From Saccharum officinarum (taxonomy: Eukaryota; Streptophyta; Magnoliopsida; Poales; Poaceae): 64,000 nucleotides of DNA. The stretch lies in contig CM036199.1 in assembly GCA_020631735.1 (NCBI GenBank), positions 17,193,955 to 17,257,954 of the forward strand, in the 5' to 3' direction. Of this stretch, positions 12,974-22,968 are shown in pieces. The number at the start of each line of letters is the position of its first letter. Within the stretch, counting starts at the first letter, position 1. A program made the translations under genes and the position numbers. The notes beneath the pieces are model-generated. The model saw only the letters and a list, made by a program, of their open reading frames with translations. It was not told the origin of the DNA and ran no database searches.

Positions 12974-12978
12974 CCATG
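12974..12978. repeat. TSD CCATG, right copy
   Basis: Matches 1468-1472. The copia coding homology resumes directly after it. Confidence 0.85.
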
Positions 12979-14870
12979 TCTTATTTATCTGAAGAGCATA
13001 CATCTCCTCTTTCATTGCTTCATTCCACCTAGGATCTTGCTTTGCACACCTCCAGTCTTTTGGAATAAGCACTGTTTGTAAAGATGCAACAGATGCTCTA
13101 TATGCAGGTGAAAGACGAGAATATGAGAGGAAATTGGCAATATCATGATTTGTACTAGGATGATCAAAGCCATAACGAATAGGAGGTTTTCCAAAATTGG
13201 GTCTAGTATCCCTACGTTGTGCAAGAGGTAACTCTACATGTTCAGGGGTAGGAAAAACATTACCACTTGACTCAGATTGGGTTGAGGAGCTCGATAGAGA
13301 GAGATCCGGGGAGAGATTTGGGACTGGCGAGATAGACTGTTGTGGCTATGGTGAACTGACTTGCTTCTTTTGACTTTTAAACCACCTCCTTTGATACACT
13401 ATTGGCTCTTTGGCAATTGTGTCCCCACTCTTTGTCCCCATTTGAACTGTAGAACAAGGAATTGTCCCAACAATCACCTCTTCTCTCCCTTCAACCGCTG
13501 CCTCCTCATTCCCATCAACAATCACCTCTCCATTCCCATGGACATCACTCCTCATATCCACAATAGTATCCTGATCCACCACCTCCTGAGCCATAGGCAC
13601 ATCTATTGGGCACGAGATAGCCCCAACAATCACCCCTTCTTGAGCTGCCCCATCATTCTACACACAACCATTCTCCCCCTCTCTACTGTCACTCTCAGTG
13701 ACTGAAGAGAATTCCTCCAAAAACGGATCAAGATCCCATGGTTTTATGTAGTATGGTTCAAACTCACAAAATGTCACATCCATACTCATAAACAATTTCT
13801 TTCTAACAGGGTCCCAACACTTGTATCCCTTTTGTATTGAAGAATATCCAATGAAAACACATTTCACCGCCTGAGGATCCAATTTTCCTACCGAAGGTCT
13901 GTGGTCCCTAACAAAGCAAACACAACCAAATACCTTGGGAGGTACTTTAAACTCTCATTGTCCCAATAAAAGCTTAGAAGGTGACTTCATACCAAGGATC
14001 CTGGATGGCATGCGGTTGATTAAATATGTTGCTGTCAGCACCGCCTCACTACAAAGATACTTAGGCACATTCATTTGAAACATCAGTGACCTTGCTACCT
14101 CCAACAAGTGTTGATTCTTCCTCTCTGCTACACCATTCTATGGTGGAGTATTAGGATAGGTGGTTTGATGTATAATTCCATGATTCGAAAGATATGCCAC
14201 AAAGTCATTGTTTACATACTCCTTCCCATTATCAGTGCGGATAATTCAAATCTTGGCATTAAATTGATTTGCAACCAATTTGTGGAAGTCTTGGAAGCAT
14301 CGAAGAACTTCATGCTTACCACTAAGCATGTAAATCCATGTCATATAGGTATAATAGTCAATAAAGGTGACAAATCACTTAAATCCACTCAAAGATGTAA
14401 CTGAGCAGGGACCCCAAACATCAGAGTGTATTAACATAAAAGGTTCACAACTACGAAGACTAATACTATAATAAGTTGATCTAGTATGCTTCCCAAGTTC
14501 ACTTGCATCACACACAAGTTTGTTTCTGTCCACATCCTTAAAAACATCTGGATACAATTTATTCAAACTTTCAAAAGACACATGTTCTAACCGGTAATGG
14601 GGCAAGAAGACCTCCCTCTCTTTTGCTCCAACAACTGCTGCCAATGCTGACTCCACCTGGTTGATGAACCACAACCCATTACGCCTGACTCCAGTCCCAA
14701 TCACTCTCCCCGTCCTCTTCTCCTGAAAGATACAAAGATTTTCATCAAATGTAACAGTGCATTTGAATTGATCAACAAGTGAACTAACAGAGAGGAGATT
14801 GACTAGGAAGGAAGGAACGTGCAAAATAATGATAAGCACAAGGATGGAGTGCACTCTATAGATCCTACAC
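12979..14870 (-). pseudogene. Ty1/copia integrase region (broken)
   Basis: Reading down from 14854: a gag-pre-integrase zinc-binding block (HYRLEHVSFESLNKLYPDVF, then LVCDASELGKH), the integrase core start LIHSDVWGP near 14420, a TDNG block near 14235 and the AERKNQ block near 14120, followed by the C-terminal part at 13882-13658 (CVFIGYSSIQKGYKCWDP). Copia integrase inserts the DNA copy into the host genome. The usual HRLGH motif reads YRLEH and stops interrupt the core several times, so it is inactive. A low-complexity linker at about 13340-13720 leads toward the RT region, which is separated by the nested insertion. Confidence 0.82.
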
Positions 14871-15470
14871 CATAAATAGGTTGGGAGGTGCCATCAGCAG
14901 TTTGAATAGTCTCAAAATAGGAATGTGGAGTGTATGTTTTAAAAGAACTAGAAATACTTGTGACATGCTTGGAAGCTCCTAAATCAATGACCCACTCTAT
15001 GTTATGCCTATATGTGGATGCAAGTGTCTGTGACTGAGTACCTTTGCCCAAGTGGGCATAGTTGGCAAAGTTACCAAAGTGACTGGTGGTGGCAATCATA
15101 GGACTGGCTGGAGTAGTCTTGGAGACTTCAGATGCTTTGATCTTCTGCCATTGTTCCCACTGCTTGACCTGTTCCCTAGTCAAGGTGAGAGATGGAACCT
15201 CCTTTGTGGTAGCAACATTGATTTGAGGACCACCTTCTGTGGTAGCAACATTAGCTCGAGGGACACCACGGCCTCTGCCATGACCCCATATACGGCCTCC
15301 TCCACGGCCACCACAGCCACCTCCTTGATCACCACGAGCACCACCATGACCTCCACGAGTTTGACTCCTACCACCATAGTTTTTTGGAAGAGGGCAATTG
15401 TAGCTCAAGTGTCCCTCCTCTCCACAGTTGTAGCACTTTCTCTCTGCCACTATGATGTAGGCTGATTTTA
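14803..15470 (-). pseudogene. Ty1/copia gag C-terminus (zinc knuckle) and protease (broken)
   Basis: A CCHC zinc knuckle CYNCGEEGHLSYNC lies at about 15393-15436, followed by a Gly/Arg-rich linker and the aspartic protease start WVIDLGASKHVT at about 14956-14998. The protease normally has D-S/T-G at its active site; here the triplet reads D-L-G. The frame continues past the protease for about 60 codons before shifting. The knuckle binds element RNA; the altered protease triplet would prevent polyprotein cleavage. Confidence 0.82.
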
Positions 15471-15488
15471 TAGGATTGTTATTACTCA

Positions 15489-16316
15489 TCATCCGAAGTC
15501 TGCTCTCCTCAATGACCATGGCTGACACAGCCTCCTCCATGGTAGGAAGACTATCCTGGTGACAAAAGGCAGCCTCCTACTCTCAAACTCAGGATCCAAA
15601 TTCCTTAGGAAATGAGTCACCCTTCTATCCTCTACCCACTTTTGGACATCTTGGGCATCCTGTGGATCTCTCATATGAAGTGGAGCACAATGATCCAACT
15701 CTTCCCACAAGTACTGTAACTCACTAGCATATTGCTCCGTTGACCGCCCTGCTTGTTTCACTGCATCAACCTTGTTCTGAATTTCCACCATCACCATCAC
15801 ATTCCCTCACCTAGAATACATGTTACTCAGGGTTTTCCATATTTGTGCTGCAGTGTGCATAGCTTCCACCATTTTACTAATAGACGGTGACATGGATGCC
15901 AATAACCATGCCACTATGGTAGAGTTTGTTGTATGCCAAACTCTCCACTCGGGGCTAAGCTTGTTAGCTGGCTCAACACAATCCTCCGTCAGATAGTGCT
16001 CTATCCCTTTTCCTCCTAGGAGCACTTGCACTTTTCTAGACCAACTCAGATAATTCTTACTTCCCTCTAACTTCACATCATTTTGTATGAGTTCCAACAT
16101 CAACTCAGGCGCCACCCTAGGGCCAATCATACCGATCTCCAAAAGTTCCTGAATCATAGACCTCATCTCACTTCTCATCTCGCTCTTGCTAATTAGTGGA
16201 TCACCTCCACTCTTGCCACCGCTCTGATCTGATGCCTTATTCGCTTCCTCTTCTGCTTTCTTCTTTGCTTCATCCGACCCATCTCCCTTTTGGATCACAC
16301 TTCTCCCAAGCACCAA
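15489..16316 (-). pseudogene. Ty1/copia gag N-terminal and central part (broken)
   Basis: A 169-codon frame at 16316-15807 starts MVLGRSVIQKGDG. It contains the UBN2-type gag core (LEGSKNYLSWSRKVQVLL, then WRVWHTTNSTIVAWLLASM). It ends in a stop at 15807. The homology continues in a second frame at 15800-15489 (YASELQYLWEELDHC, then FLRNLDPEFESRR). Gag forms the virus-like particle that packages element RNA. One stop and at least one frameshift make it a pseudogene. Confidence 0.82.
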
Positions 16317-16604
16317 AAAACAACACTAGCAACCAAATCACTGCACCTCAATAGCAGTCTGCACCAATCAGGAGTGAATCTCAGCTCGCTACCCCTCTTC
16401 TCTCTTCAGCAGTAGCAGTAACCCTAGTACTAAATGACCACAACAACAACTAGTACAAAAAAACAGCCTCACCTCTTCTTTTCCTTTCTTCCTATCTCTC
16501 CTTCAATCACCTTCTTGCACGAGCAAATCAGCTTCTTCGGCCGCACCAGCTTCCTACACGAGCAGCAGCTTTTCCACGCTCCCACTTGCCTGCGCAGCAG
16601 CTTC

Positions 16605-16880
16605 TCCACACTCCTGCTCGCCCGCGGCCCCGCACACAGCGGCCTGCTCACCGCGGCCCCGCACGCACACGCGAGCTGCTTGCCCTCGGCCCTGCACACA
16701 GGCGCAGCCTGCTCGCGCGTGGCCTCGCATGCACACGCAGCCACCGCCTCCGCCTGCTCGCGTGTGATACACAGGCGCTCGCCTCCGCTGCTCGCCACCG
16801 CACACGGCCCTTGCTGCTGCCGCCGACCGTGCACCGCCTGCTCGCGCTCACCTGCGCCAGTGCTCACCTGCGCGCGCCGC
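16605..16880 (-). repeat. Degenerate ~30-bp tandem repeat in the copia 5' leader
   Basis: Seven or eight decayed units of about 24-45 bp, each opening with a version of CCTGCTCGC followed by CGCGGCC and GCACAC. They lie between the primer binding site and gag. They create long Cys/Arg/Ala open frames on both strands that I do not regard as genes. Confidence 0.6.
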
Positions 16881-16914
16881 GACCGCTGCTCGAGGTAACC
16901 CTAACCCTAGCTCT

Positions 16915-16928
16915 GGCTCTGGATACCA
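16915..16928 (-). other. Primer binding site (tRNA-Met) of the copia element
   Basis: The minus strand reads TGGTATCCAGAGCC. It matches the usual plant copia initiator-tRNA-Met site TGGTATCAGAGC apart from one extra C, and lies three bases inside the LTR end. Confidence 0.8.
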
Positions 16929-16931
16929 TAT

Positions 16932-17143
16932 TGTAATTTGGGGGAAAGTCTCACTGGTGTGTCCCTAGCACACCCTCTCTCTATTCATTTCTTCTCATTC
17001 TTACGTAGAAGTCCTCTTACAATCTACTATTTACATCAATAGACAGTTTACAGATGATGCATAAGGTTTGTAGCCAACAGAGATCAGCTCATACAACCTG
17101 CATTAATTACATTGCCTACCAAAAACTCCCTTCTGACAGAACA
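16932..17143 (-). repeat. 5' LTR of the Ty1/copia element (212 bp)
   Basis: On the minus strand it starts TGTTCTGTCAGAAGG and ends CCCAAATTACA, immediately before the primer site. Confidence 0.78.
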
Positions 17144-17148
17144 TATTA

Positions 17149-17303
17149 GGGGACCCGCAATGGCTAGCTCATGAACACTTTTTACATATTTTAATCGAAG
17201 AGCTAGGTCTTAACATTCTAAGATCACATAAGAGTGTCATGCTATCACTATTGAAGAGGTTGGCTTAAGAGCTAGTAAATTACTTATAACATTGTGGGTG
17301 TCC
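17149..17303. mobile_element. Tourist-like MITE (PIF/Harbinger type), 155 bp
   Basis: Imperfect terminal inverted repeats GGGGACCCGCAATG and CATTGTGGGTGTCC (11 of 14 pair), flanked by TTA on both sides (17146-17148 and 17304-17306). TTA is the typical target of PIF/Harbinger elements. It is non-coding. Confidence 0.65.
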
Positions 17304-17472
17304 TTAGCTAGATGTACGAGGTTCAGCTATCTGCTATAGCTTTTCGTTGACTTGATCTGTTGACTTGATCCGCTTCCGTCATAGTACTTCTCAGGCGCTG
17401 CTTCTAGCTTTTCGCTTTCTAGACACTTCCACTAGTTCAGCTTGATACACTTTCTTAGCTTTCTTCACCAAG

Positions 17473-19128
17473 CTATCCAATTTTTTTTCTTTTAAGAGCC
17501 CCAAGTTTATGGGCAGACGCCACTTGACTGTAGGTTCTCAAGCAAGCTACCTTATTTATCTTGGCATCATATTTATCTGCATCACTCAGCAACTTTGATA
17601 TCACGTCTTCTGGAAACATCTGAAAGAGACAAGATAGCCCATCACACGGGTGCTAGTGATACATGAAATGCACTGCCGAGCAAATGAGAATCATTTACAG
17701 AAAAGTACCTTCTCAGAGTCACCAACTTCTCTTCTTGATATGATCTTAAATGCTGTTGCAATTTTCAGAGCATCCCAACTCTCATAGTCAATGCCAGACA
17801 CCTTCTTAAGGTAGTGACGAATGAGACACAAGTTTCGATACTCTTCCTTCTCAACATCATCACATTTAAACAAGACGCGCGCTGTGGCAACAATCTGCTC
17901 ATTGACCTGGATACAACGAGCATTGCATCATCACAGAAAGATAAATACAAAGGAAAATTTGCATGAAAAGCTTTGTTGGTCCATGAAAATGAAGGATCTT
18001 AGTGAGTACACAAGCTATAGTAAAATTAAACACTAAATGACAGGCAGCTATAAAGAAGCATGGTAATTGGTGAACTTACCATCTCTGGTTTGACAATAAA
18101 GCCATAACGGCACAGTAATATTTGTAGTCCTTGACTCATAGGGAGGCGGTCCTCCATGGACAGCTGTGATTTTTCTTTGGGCACCAGTTTGTGCATGAGA
18201 TGCTTCATGCCCCACATTACCTCCATTACAAGTTCATTATGCAGGCAGTTTATTCCCTGAAAAAGTCACAGAAAGATGGCGCTCCAACTTCTTCATGCAT
18301 TTAAGCAAACAAGGAGCATACTTACCAAGCTTTTTTCAATGATTGATTTATATTCTGGATTCCCAACAAGCAATTTCTTCTTAGGGCAGTGACAAATCAT
18401 CTTAGTAAGCTTTTCATCAACACCAGTATCAACATTAATGGCACTTGACTTGTCATCAAAGGTTTGAAATTCATTCAGCCAATCAGTCTGATAAAAAAAT
18501 ATGTTCAGGCGCAAAGAGAAGCAATTAATAAAATATCTTGCACTGTCTCAAATTGGGGAACCTATTCTCAACTCGATATTTATGTCTAAATTATAATGAT
18601 ATATACATTGTTTAAGGCCTCATTTATCAAACACTTGCAATGTAATTAAGCGATAGTATCATGTGTTCTGCGTATTTTAAAAACCGAACGTAGTGGTTTT
18701 CTTCAGTAGTAGCACCACATCAGGGTTCAATATAATCACGGTACCAATTAGCCAGATACTAGATAGAGATTGACGCATAGATATACACCCAGATTCTAGA
18801 CCATGCATAAATTCCTTAGAAATCTCCTAGCACTCACTCCAACCATTTAGCAAAACTAGCTTAATTTTGTGCATAATGGCATCATGCTACATGCTTTACC
18901 AACATAAGTTTTGATCATGTTAATAATAGTAAACAACTAATGAACAACTCACAAGATTGTCTTGATATTCCTCCCTCGATGAAAAAAGAACTTGGTAGTT
19001 TGGTGACAAGCAACTGAGGGAATATAAGAATGATACTGGAAAAAAAGAGTTGTAATAATGATAAGGGAAGGCAAGAAGGGGGCACTCACTTCTGCCAGAA
19101 AATGCTCAGCAAAGTTTACCCAGATACT
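17473..19128 (-). pseudogene. NOP56/NOP58 N-terminal (NOP5NT)-like spliced gene segment
   Basis: Five minus-strand exons, each bounded by AG and GT and all joining in phase 0: 19128-19090, 18487-18326, 18256-18080, 17906-17709 and 17619-17473. The joined product of about 240 residues resembles the N-terminal domain of the box C/D snoRNP proteins NOP56/NOP58. It starts IWVNFAEHFLAE, then has a linker, then NCLHNELVMEVMWGMKHLM (family: HNxAVMELMRG), then LPMSQGLQILLCRYGF (family: MSLGLSHSLSRYK). The Nop RNA-binding domain is absent. The frame stops at 17473-17475. A one-base slip in the A8 run just before it would open a basic tail (KKAKKVYQAELVEVSRKRKA). It could be a captured fragment or a diverged expressed gene. 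Confidence 0.5.
17481..17488 (-). other. A8 homopolymer deciding the C-terminus of the NOP5NT-like frame
   Basis: Eight T on the plus strand (A8 on the coding strand). As read, the frame ends seven bases later at TAG. With a one-base shift it continues for about 30 codons in a Lys/Arg-rich tail. Confidence 0.5.
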
Positions 19129-19154
19129 CTAGAGACAAGGATAAAACAACAGTA

Positions 19155-19159
19155 GGAAG
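19155..19159. repeat. TSD GGAAG, left copy
   Basis: Precedes the LTR start TGTTGATATTTG; repeated at 20462-20466. Confidence 0.7.
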
Positions 19160-20461
19160 TGTTGATATTTGTTAACGCACACAGAAAAGGATCCGCAAGC
19201 TCACGGATATCGGTGAGCATTTCACCCGGGAGATATTTCCAAAGTATCGTATTTGTTTATCCACAAGGAGAAAGCGTGAGATGACTAACCTAAATCTATA
19301 CTTAACCCCTGGGCCGCACTACAAGGTAGCGAAGATATAAGCGATTAGAGAAGATTACGACGATAGTCTGGTTCCAACCTATGATAAGCTATGAAACTAT
19401 TGGTCTATGGGGACATACCGATAGAAAAGAGACACCACAGAGGATGCTTGACCAGGGCACTTAATCCTACCAATCCTTCTAACGGGAGGAGGCTCCAAAG
19501 GTAACAATGGGACTGTCACTTCCCACGCTACTACACACCGATCCGGCCAGACAGGGGATATCTACGAGTATCTCTAGCCTAAGCACCATGCTTACGCTAC
19601 AGACGATTACCCTACCCTCTACCATGAAAGAGAATAAAGTAAACTTGTAAACCATAGAACAATAATAACAATGTACTTACTTAGTATTGAAAGTTAAATT
19701 ACCGAAGAATCATAGAACCAAGCCTCAGGTTAGGAGACTTGATCCCGCAAGTAGAAGCCGGAGAGGAGACACCGACATGCCGGGCTTCCTCCAACTCATC
19801 CCTCCACTCTAACTCTCTCAATCTAGAAGAATAACTCTAATCTCACATAGAGACTACAAAGCTAAACTCTCTTGTATGTGCCCTAGAGAAAGATCCATTC
19901 AAGGGACCCCTCTCAGGCGAATTCTCTCTGAAAAATATGAATTAGGGTTTCTGAACTCTCTCCTCTAAGAGCTAGGGGCCTTACTTATATAGCCCCCTAA
20001 GAAGCACCACAGCCCTCGGATCAAACCGACCTTGATCAACGATTATTATTCATCCTCAAAGGCGGTAGAGGCAGGATCCGCAAGGTGGAGCCTGATTGGC
20101 CACCTGGGTGAGGCGGCCGCCCCTAGGGCTGGGCGCCCGCCCCTGTCACAGTGACAGGTGGGTCCCACCTCCCAAGGTGTGGCTTCCCGAACCTTCTAGA
20201 TTATATATTTTTTTCCATCCGTTGCCCTTCTCTCTATGTAAACCTGACATGTGGGCCATCTTTGATTATTTTCAGCTGACACCCTGTAGAAATAGATATT
20301 CACCAAAACTCATGGAATTATGTCAGTAAACCCCCTATATCTAAGTGGTAATTATTATTTAGTCCTTTTTCATGCTATGTTGATGGTTAAAAAATGATAC
20401 TTATCTACCGCGGCGCTGCTGCTCATGGGCCGCAAGGAAGCATACTTATCTACCGTCAATA
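19160..20461 (+). mobile_element. Solo LTR, 1.3 kb, inside the gene segment
   Basis: Starts TGTTGATATTTGTTAACG and ends ACCGTCAATA, with TSD GGAAG on both sides. The end would normally be CAACA, so the last bases carry a substitution. A TATATAG motif near 19984 fits the promoter. No primer site or coding domain follows, so it is a solo LTR, probably gypsy-type by its start (inference). It separates the SNF2-like exons from the NOP5NT-like exons, in what would be an intron. Confidence 0.68.
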
Positions 20462-20466
20462 GGAAG
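20462..20466. repeat. TSD GGAAG, right copy
   Basis: Matches 19155-19159. Confidence 0.7.
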
Positions 20467-20530
20467 CAGGTAGTGTTGTGCTTGCTTGCAACCGTAAAAC
20501 ATGGTTTTTTAGAAACAGTGGTTGGATTCT
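20467..20530 (+). repeat. 64-bp local duplicate, copy 1
   Basis: A stretch beginning CAGGTAGTGTTGTGC and ending CAGTGGTTGGAT recurs at 20875-20938 with a few substitutions. The two copies flank the second SNF2-like exon. Confidence 0.7.
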
Positions 20531-20618
20531 AAGGACACTGAATGAGCAGCTGAGCAAAGTAGCCAACACGAACACATGTTTTAACTAAAAAACAGGCTTT
20601 CTTATGATAGAGAATTAC

Positions 20619-21180
20619 CCGGCCAGTGTCATATAGGATACATGTATCAATAGAAGTAAGGTTGATAACAACCCCACCAGCCCATGTGCTCAGAGTGAAG
20701 ACATTCAGACTGCTATTAAAATCAGTAAACTCTGCTATCTGCGACAGATAACAGTAGCAAAAGTTTTTTTTGTGAAGTAAAAATAGCAACAGATTAAACA
20801 GTCATCAAGCAACAAAAAGGAGTAACACAAAAGGTCAAAAATCAAATTTGATTCTTTTCGTGTTTACCCAACTACAGGTAGTGTTGTGCCTCCTTACAAC
20901 CGTAAACCATGGTTTTCCAGAAACAGTGGTTGGATCATTGGAGGCAAAACGTGATGCAGCAAGCAGCTAAAGAGCTAAGCATTTGGATGTGCTGACATGA
21001 AATGGGAATTTGGGATGCCTCAATGACAACCGTACTGAACAGAAAAGGTAAAAAGAATCCAAGGCCTTCTTATCAACATTTTGCCAAATAGTGATATATT
21101 GGCACAGGCTAGCATGTTACCTGCGTGCACCTCTCTTCCAAATTAACACTACCATCAATTATGCTACCCACCCGATTGAC
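20619..21180 (-). pseudogene. SNF2/DDM1-like helicase C-domain fragment (two exons)
   Basis: Two minus-strand exons, 21180-21121 (20 codons) and 20738-20619 (40 codons), each with AG before and GT after, joined in phase 0. The joined peptide contains IIDGSVNLEER followed by SSLNVFTLSTWAGGVVINLT and TCILYD. This matches the SNF2-family helicase C region (family pattern IDGxxxxxxR, then STRAGGLGINL, then D-T-x-I-xYD) as in DDM1-type chromatin remodelers. The arginine and the second glycine of the STRAGGLG motif are replaced (STWAGGVV), which should abolish ATP hydrolysis coupling. The ATPase N-lobe is not seen. It is a fragment of a remodeler gene lying upstream of the NOP5NT-like exons on the same strand. 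Confidence 0.65.
20875..20938 (+). repeat. 64-bp local duplicate, copy 2
   Basis: Second copy of 20467-20530. Confidence 0.7.
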
Positions 21181-21399
21181 CTGATCAGTTCAGAAAGAAG
21201 AAAATAGTTTGGTTGCAAGCCGACTTTAAGTGGGTAAACATCCATTGCCCACTTCTGATCAGTTTGGAAATAAGAAACCAACATCATTTGGCTGAGAACC
21301 GAAGTCTCCCATGTCATGCAAGTTTTTTTTGTGTAAGATATTTTTCTAAGAAATAGCATATGACCTGGCACTAATTAGAATGTATTGACTGAACTATTT

Positions 21400-21497
21400 C
21401 CCAACCACCAGTTTTAGTCTATATTTAATTCTCCATGCATGTGTCAAACATCCGATGTGATAGGGTATAAAGTTTTGGAGCGTGAACTAAACAAGGC
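21400..21497 (+). mobile_element. Relic of a grass DNA-transposon end
   Basis: Contains TCCATGCATGTGTCAAACAT and ends in GTGAACTAAACAAGGC, an end common to small grass DNA transposons (complement GCCTTGTTTAGTTC). The other terminus was not found, so only a relic is called. Confidence 0.4.
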
Positions 21498-21882
21498 TGA
21501 AAGACAAAGTGTTCAGTCTAAGCTCAACAAATATGGTCTTAATCCAAATCGAGAGGGCCGCCTAATAAACAATATAAATCTAATAGTCCGAAACTCAAGT
21601 AGACCTATATCCTACGTAGCTATAAACCACAGCGGCGAAGAGGAAACATTAGTCGATCCTCGAAAGCTCTCAGCTTCTCCGTATAAAATGGCACACAAAC
21701 AGGAAGGCAAATAACCAAGAACGTATAATCCGAAACTTAACATGTTCAAGCGTAGCGCACCATAATAAGAACTTACAACAGTCAACATAGTCCGCAAGGT
21801 AAGACAACGCATAGCCTACGATACATAGATAACACATAAATGTTTTGAGACAGCGATATCATGAAGGGTATAATCGCTGACT
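21498..21882. other. Unassigned intergenic sequence
   Basis: No domain, repeat boundary or splice chain was recognised. A 91-codon plus-strand frame (21439-21714) starts inside the transposon relic and shows no family resemblance. Confidence 0.3.
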
Positions 21883-21887
21883 CCCGG
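21883..21887. repeat. TSD CCCGG, left copy
   Basis: Precedes TGTTATGACC; repeated at 22304-22308. Confidence 0.7.
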
Positions 21888-22303
21888 TGTTATGACCGGC
21901 AAGGTGTACAAGCGCCGGCAGCGTGGCTGAGAGGTGGACCTCGGCGTTAGGACGTGGTCACCATGGGCAGAATTGTCGTTGTGATCAAGTTATCTAGAGT
22001 CCTATAGTTTGTTATCAGGAGTCTTAGAGTCAGGGAGAGTTATCTCTTAGTTTGTTATTTGGTTAAGATAGATTGAGTCGGTTGTATAAGTATTGGACAC
22101 TTGAGAATTGAAGGGATTAGCCAGGGTTGAGATTATATCTCCCTCTTGCTCTTGGCAAGATAGCTACGTACTGCCCTAATTCCCCCTCGCTTCCATCGTC
22201 TTGGTCCAGCGCCGAAGCACAGCGCCACCCGTACGCCGCCGTGCCTTCAAGCCTCGACCTCCTCTCCCGCACCGCTACAATCTACGATCCCTAAGCGCTA
22301 ACA
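21888..22303 (+). mobile_element. Short solo LTR, 416 bp
   Basis: Runs from TGTTATGACC to AGCGCTAACA, with inverted termini TGTTA/TAACA and the 5-bp TSD CCCGG on both sides. No primer site or coding region follows. The size and termini fit a copia-type LTR; the clade is unassigned. Confidence 0.72.
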
Positions 22304-22308
22304 CCCGG
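22304..22308. repeat. TSD CCCGG, right copy
   Basis: Matches 21883-21887. Confidence 0.7.
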
Positions 22309-22968
22309 CCGTCATCTTCGAACCCTGTTGTTTTCGACAAAGAAGCTACACAAGCATCCAAGAGTTAATATTTTACATTTGGCGCTAAGCATTCTAACAG
22401 GACGCACATAGCCGAAGAGATGATCTACCTGGAGCGTACAATGGACGAACAGGTGGACGTAATGCAGCCTGTTCGAGCTCTTGATGAGAATTTTATGGGA
22501 GCCCTAATATTTTATTTTTGGACAGTAAAGGCATGTTACCTCCATGCTGCTCCTCATAAGCTTCTTGAAGTACCCCCTCTGTCCCTTTATCTTGGTCGCT
22601 CGGGAAGCATGAATGTGAGGGGAAGACATTTTTTCCATTGACAGTCAATAAGGGACAGAGTAGTAGCTCCTTGTCCACTCCAAATTCTTCCGCTAAAATT
22701 AAATGACAAGGTATATTGTCAGTCCAGCAACAGTGGTGAGCAAAGCGAACTGTATAAGACAATTATGTATTCCATGTGTAATAGAGAAGGTACCTGTGTC
22801 CATTGATGACGGGGAAACAGGTGAATCAGAGGATGAAGAATCACACCTAAATGTCGGTGCCTGCACTGTGACAGGGAAAACCTGGTTGCATACCCCATTT
22901 TTGTCTGAATAGCAACATAACCATGGCTAGGGATTGATGAAGTGTTAAGGGCAAAGGCTAAAGCAATG
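22309..22968 (-). other. Low-copy-looking sequence, no confident gene
   Basis: The minus strand has two open segments followed by GT. One ends near 22540 with GVLQEAYEEQHGG. The other ends near 22794 with FRCDSSSSDSPVSPSSMDT. Their composition resembles plant exons but I recognise no family and cannot connect them into a gene. Confidence 0.2.

Larger units (their letters stand above)
1..17143 (-). mobile_element. Degenerate Ty1/copia retrotransposon, outermost layer of a four-layer nest
   Basis: Minus-strand element with LTR (16932-17143), tRNA-Met primer site (16915-16928), gag, protease, integrase, reverse transcriptase, RNase H and polypurine tract in the Ty1/copia order. It is split between the integrase and reverse transcriptase regions by an 11.5-kb insertion (1473-12973, TSD CCATG). 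Removing that insertion restores collinear homology. Several in-frame stops and frameshifts in every domain show it can no longer encode its own proteins. The short LTR (212 bp) fits the smaller copia lineages. The flank after the LTR, TATTA (17144-17148), may be one TSD copy; the other is outside the window. Confidence 0.85.

Noticed and set aside
16434..16898. 154-codon Cys/Arg/Ser-rich frame resembling a secreted Cys-rich protein
   Set aside because: It is antisense to the copia leader and comes from the decayed ~30-bp repeat; cysteine spacing is irregular.
16895..16911. Two CCCTAA-like units suggesting telomeric repeat
   Set aside because: Only about two units; chance occurrence in the copia leader.
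21439..21714. 91-codon plus-strand frame as a small gene
   Set aside because: Starts inside a DNA-transposon relic and shows no recognisable family or flanking gene signals.
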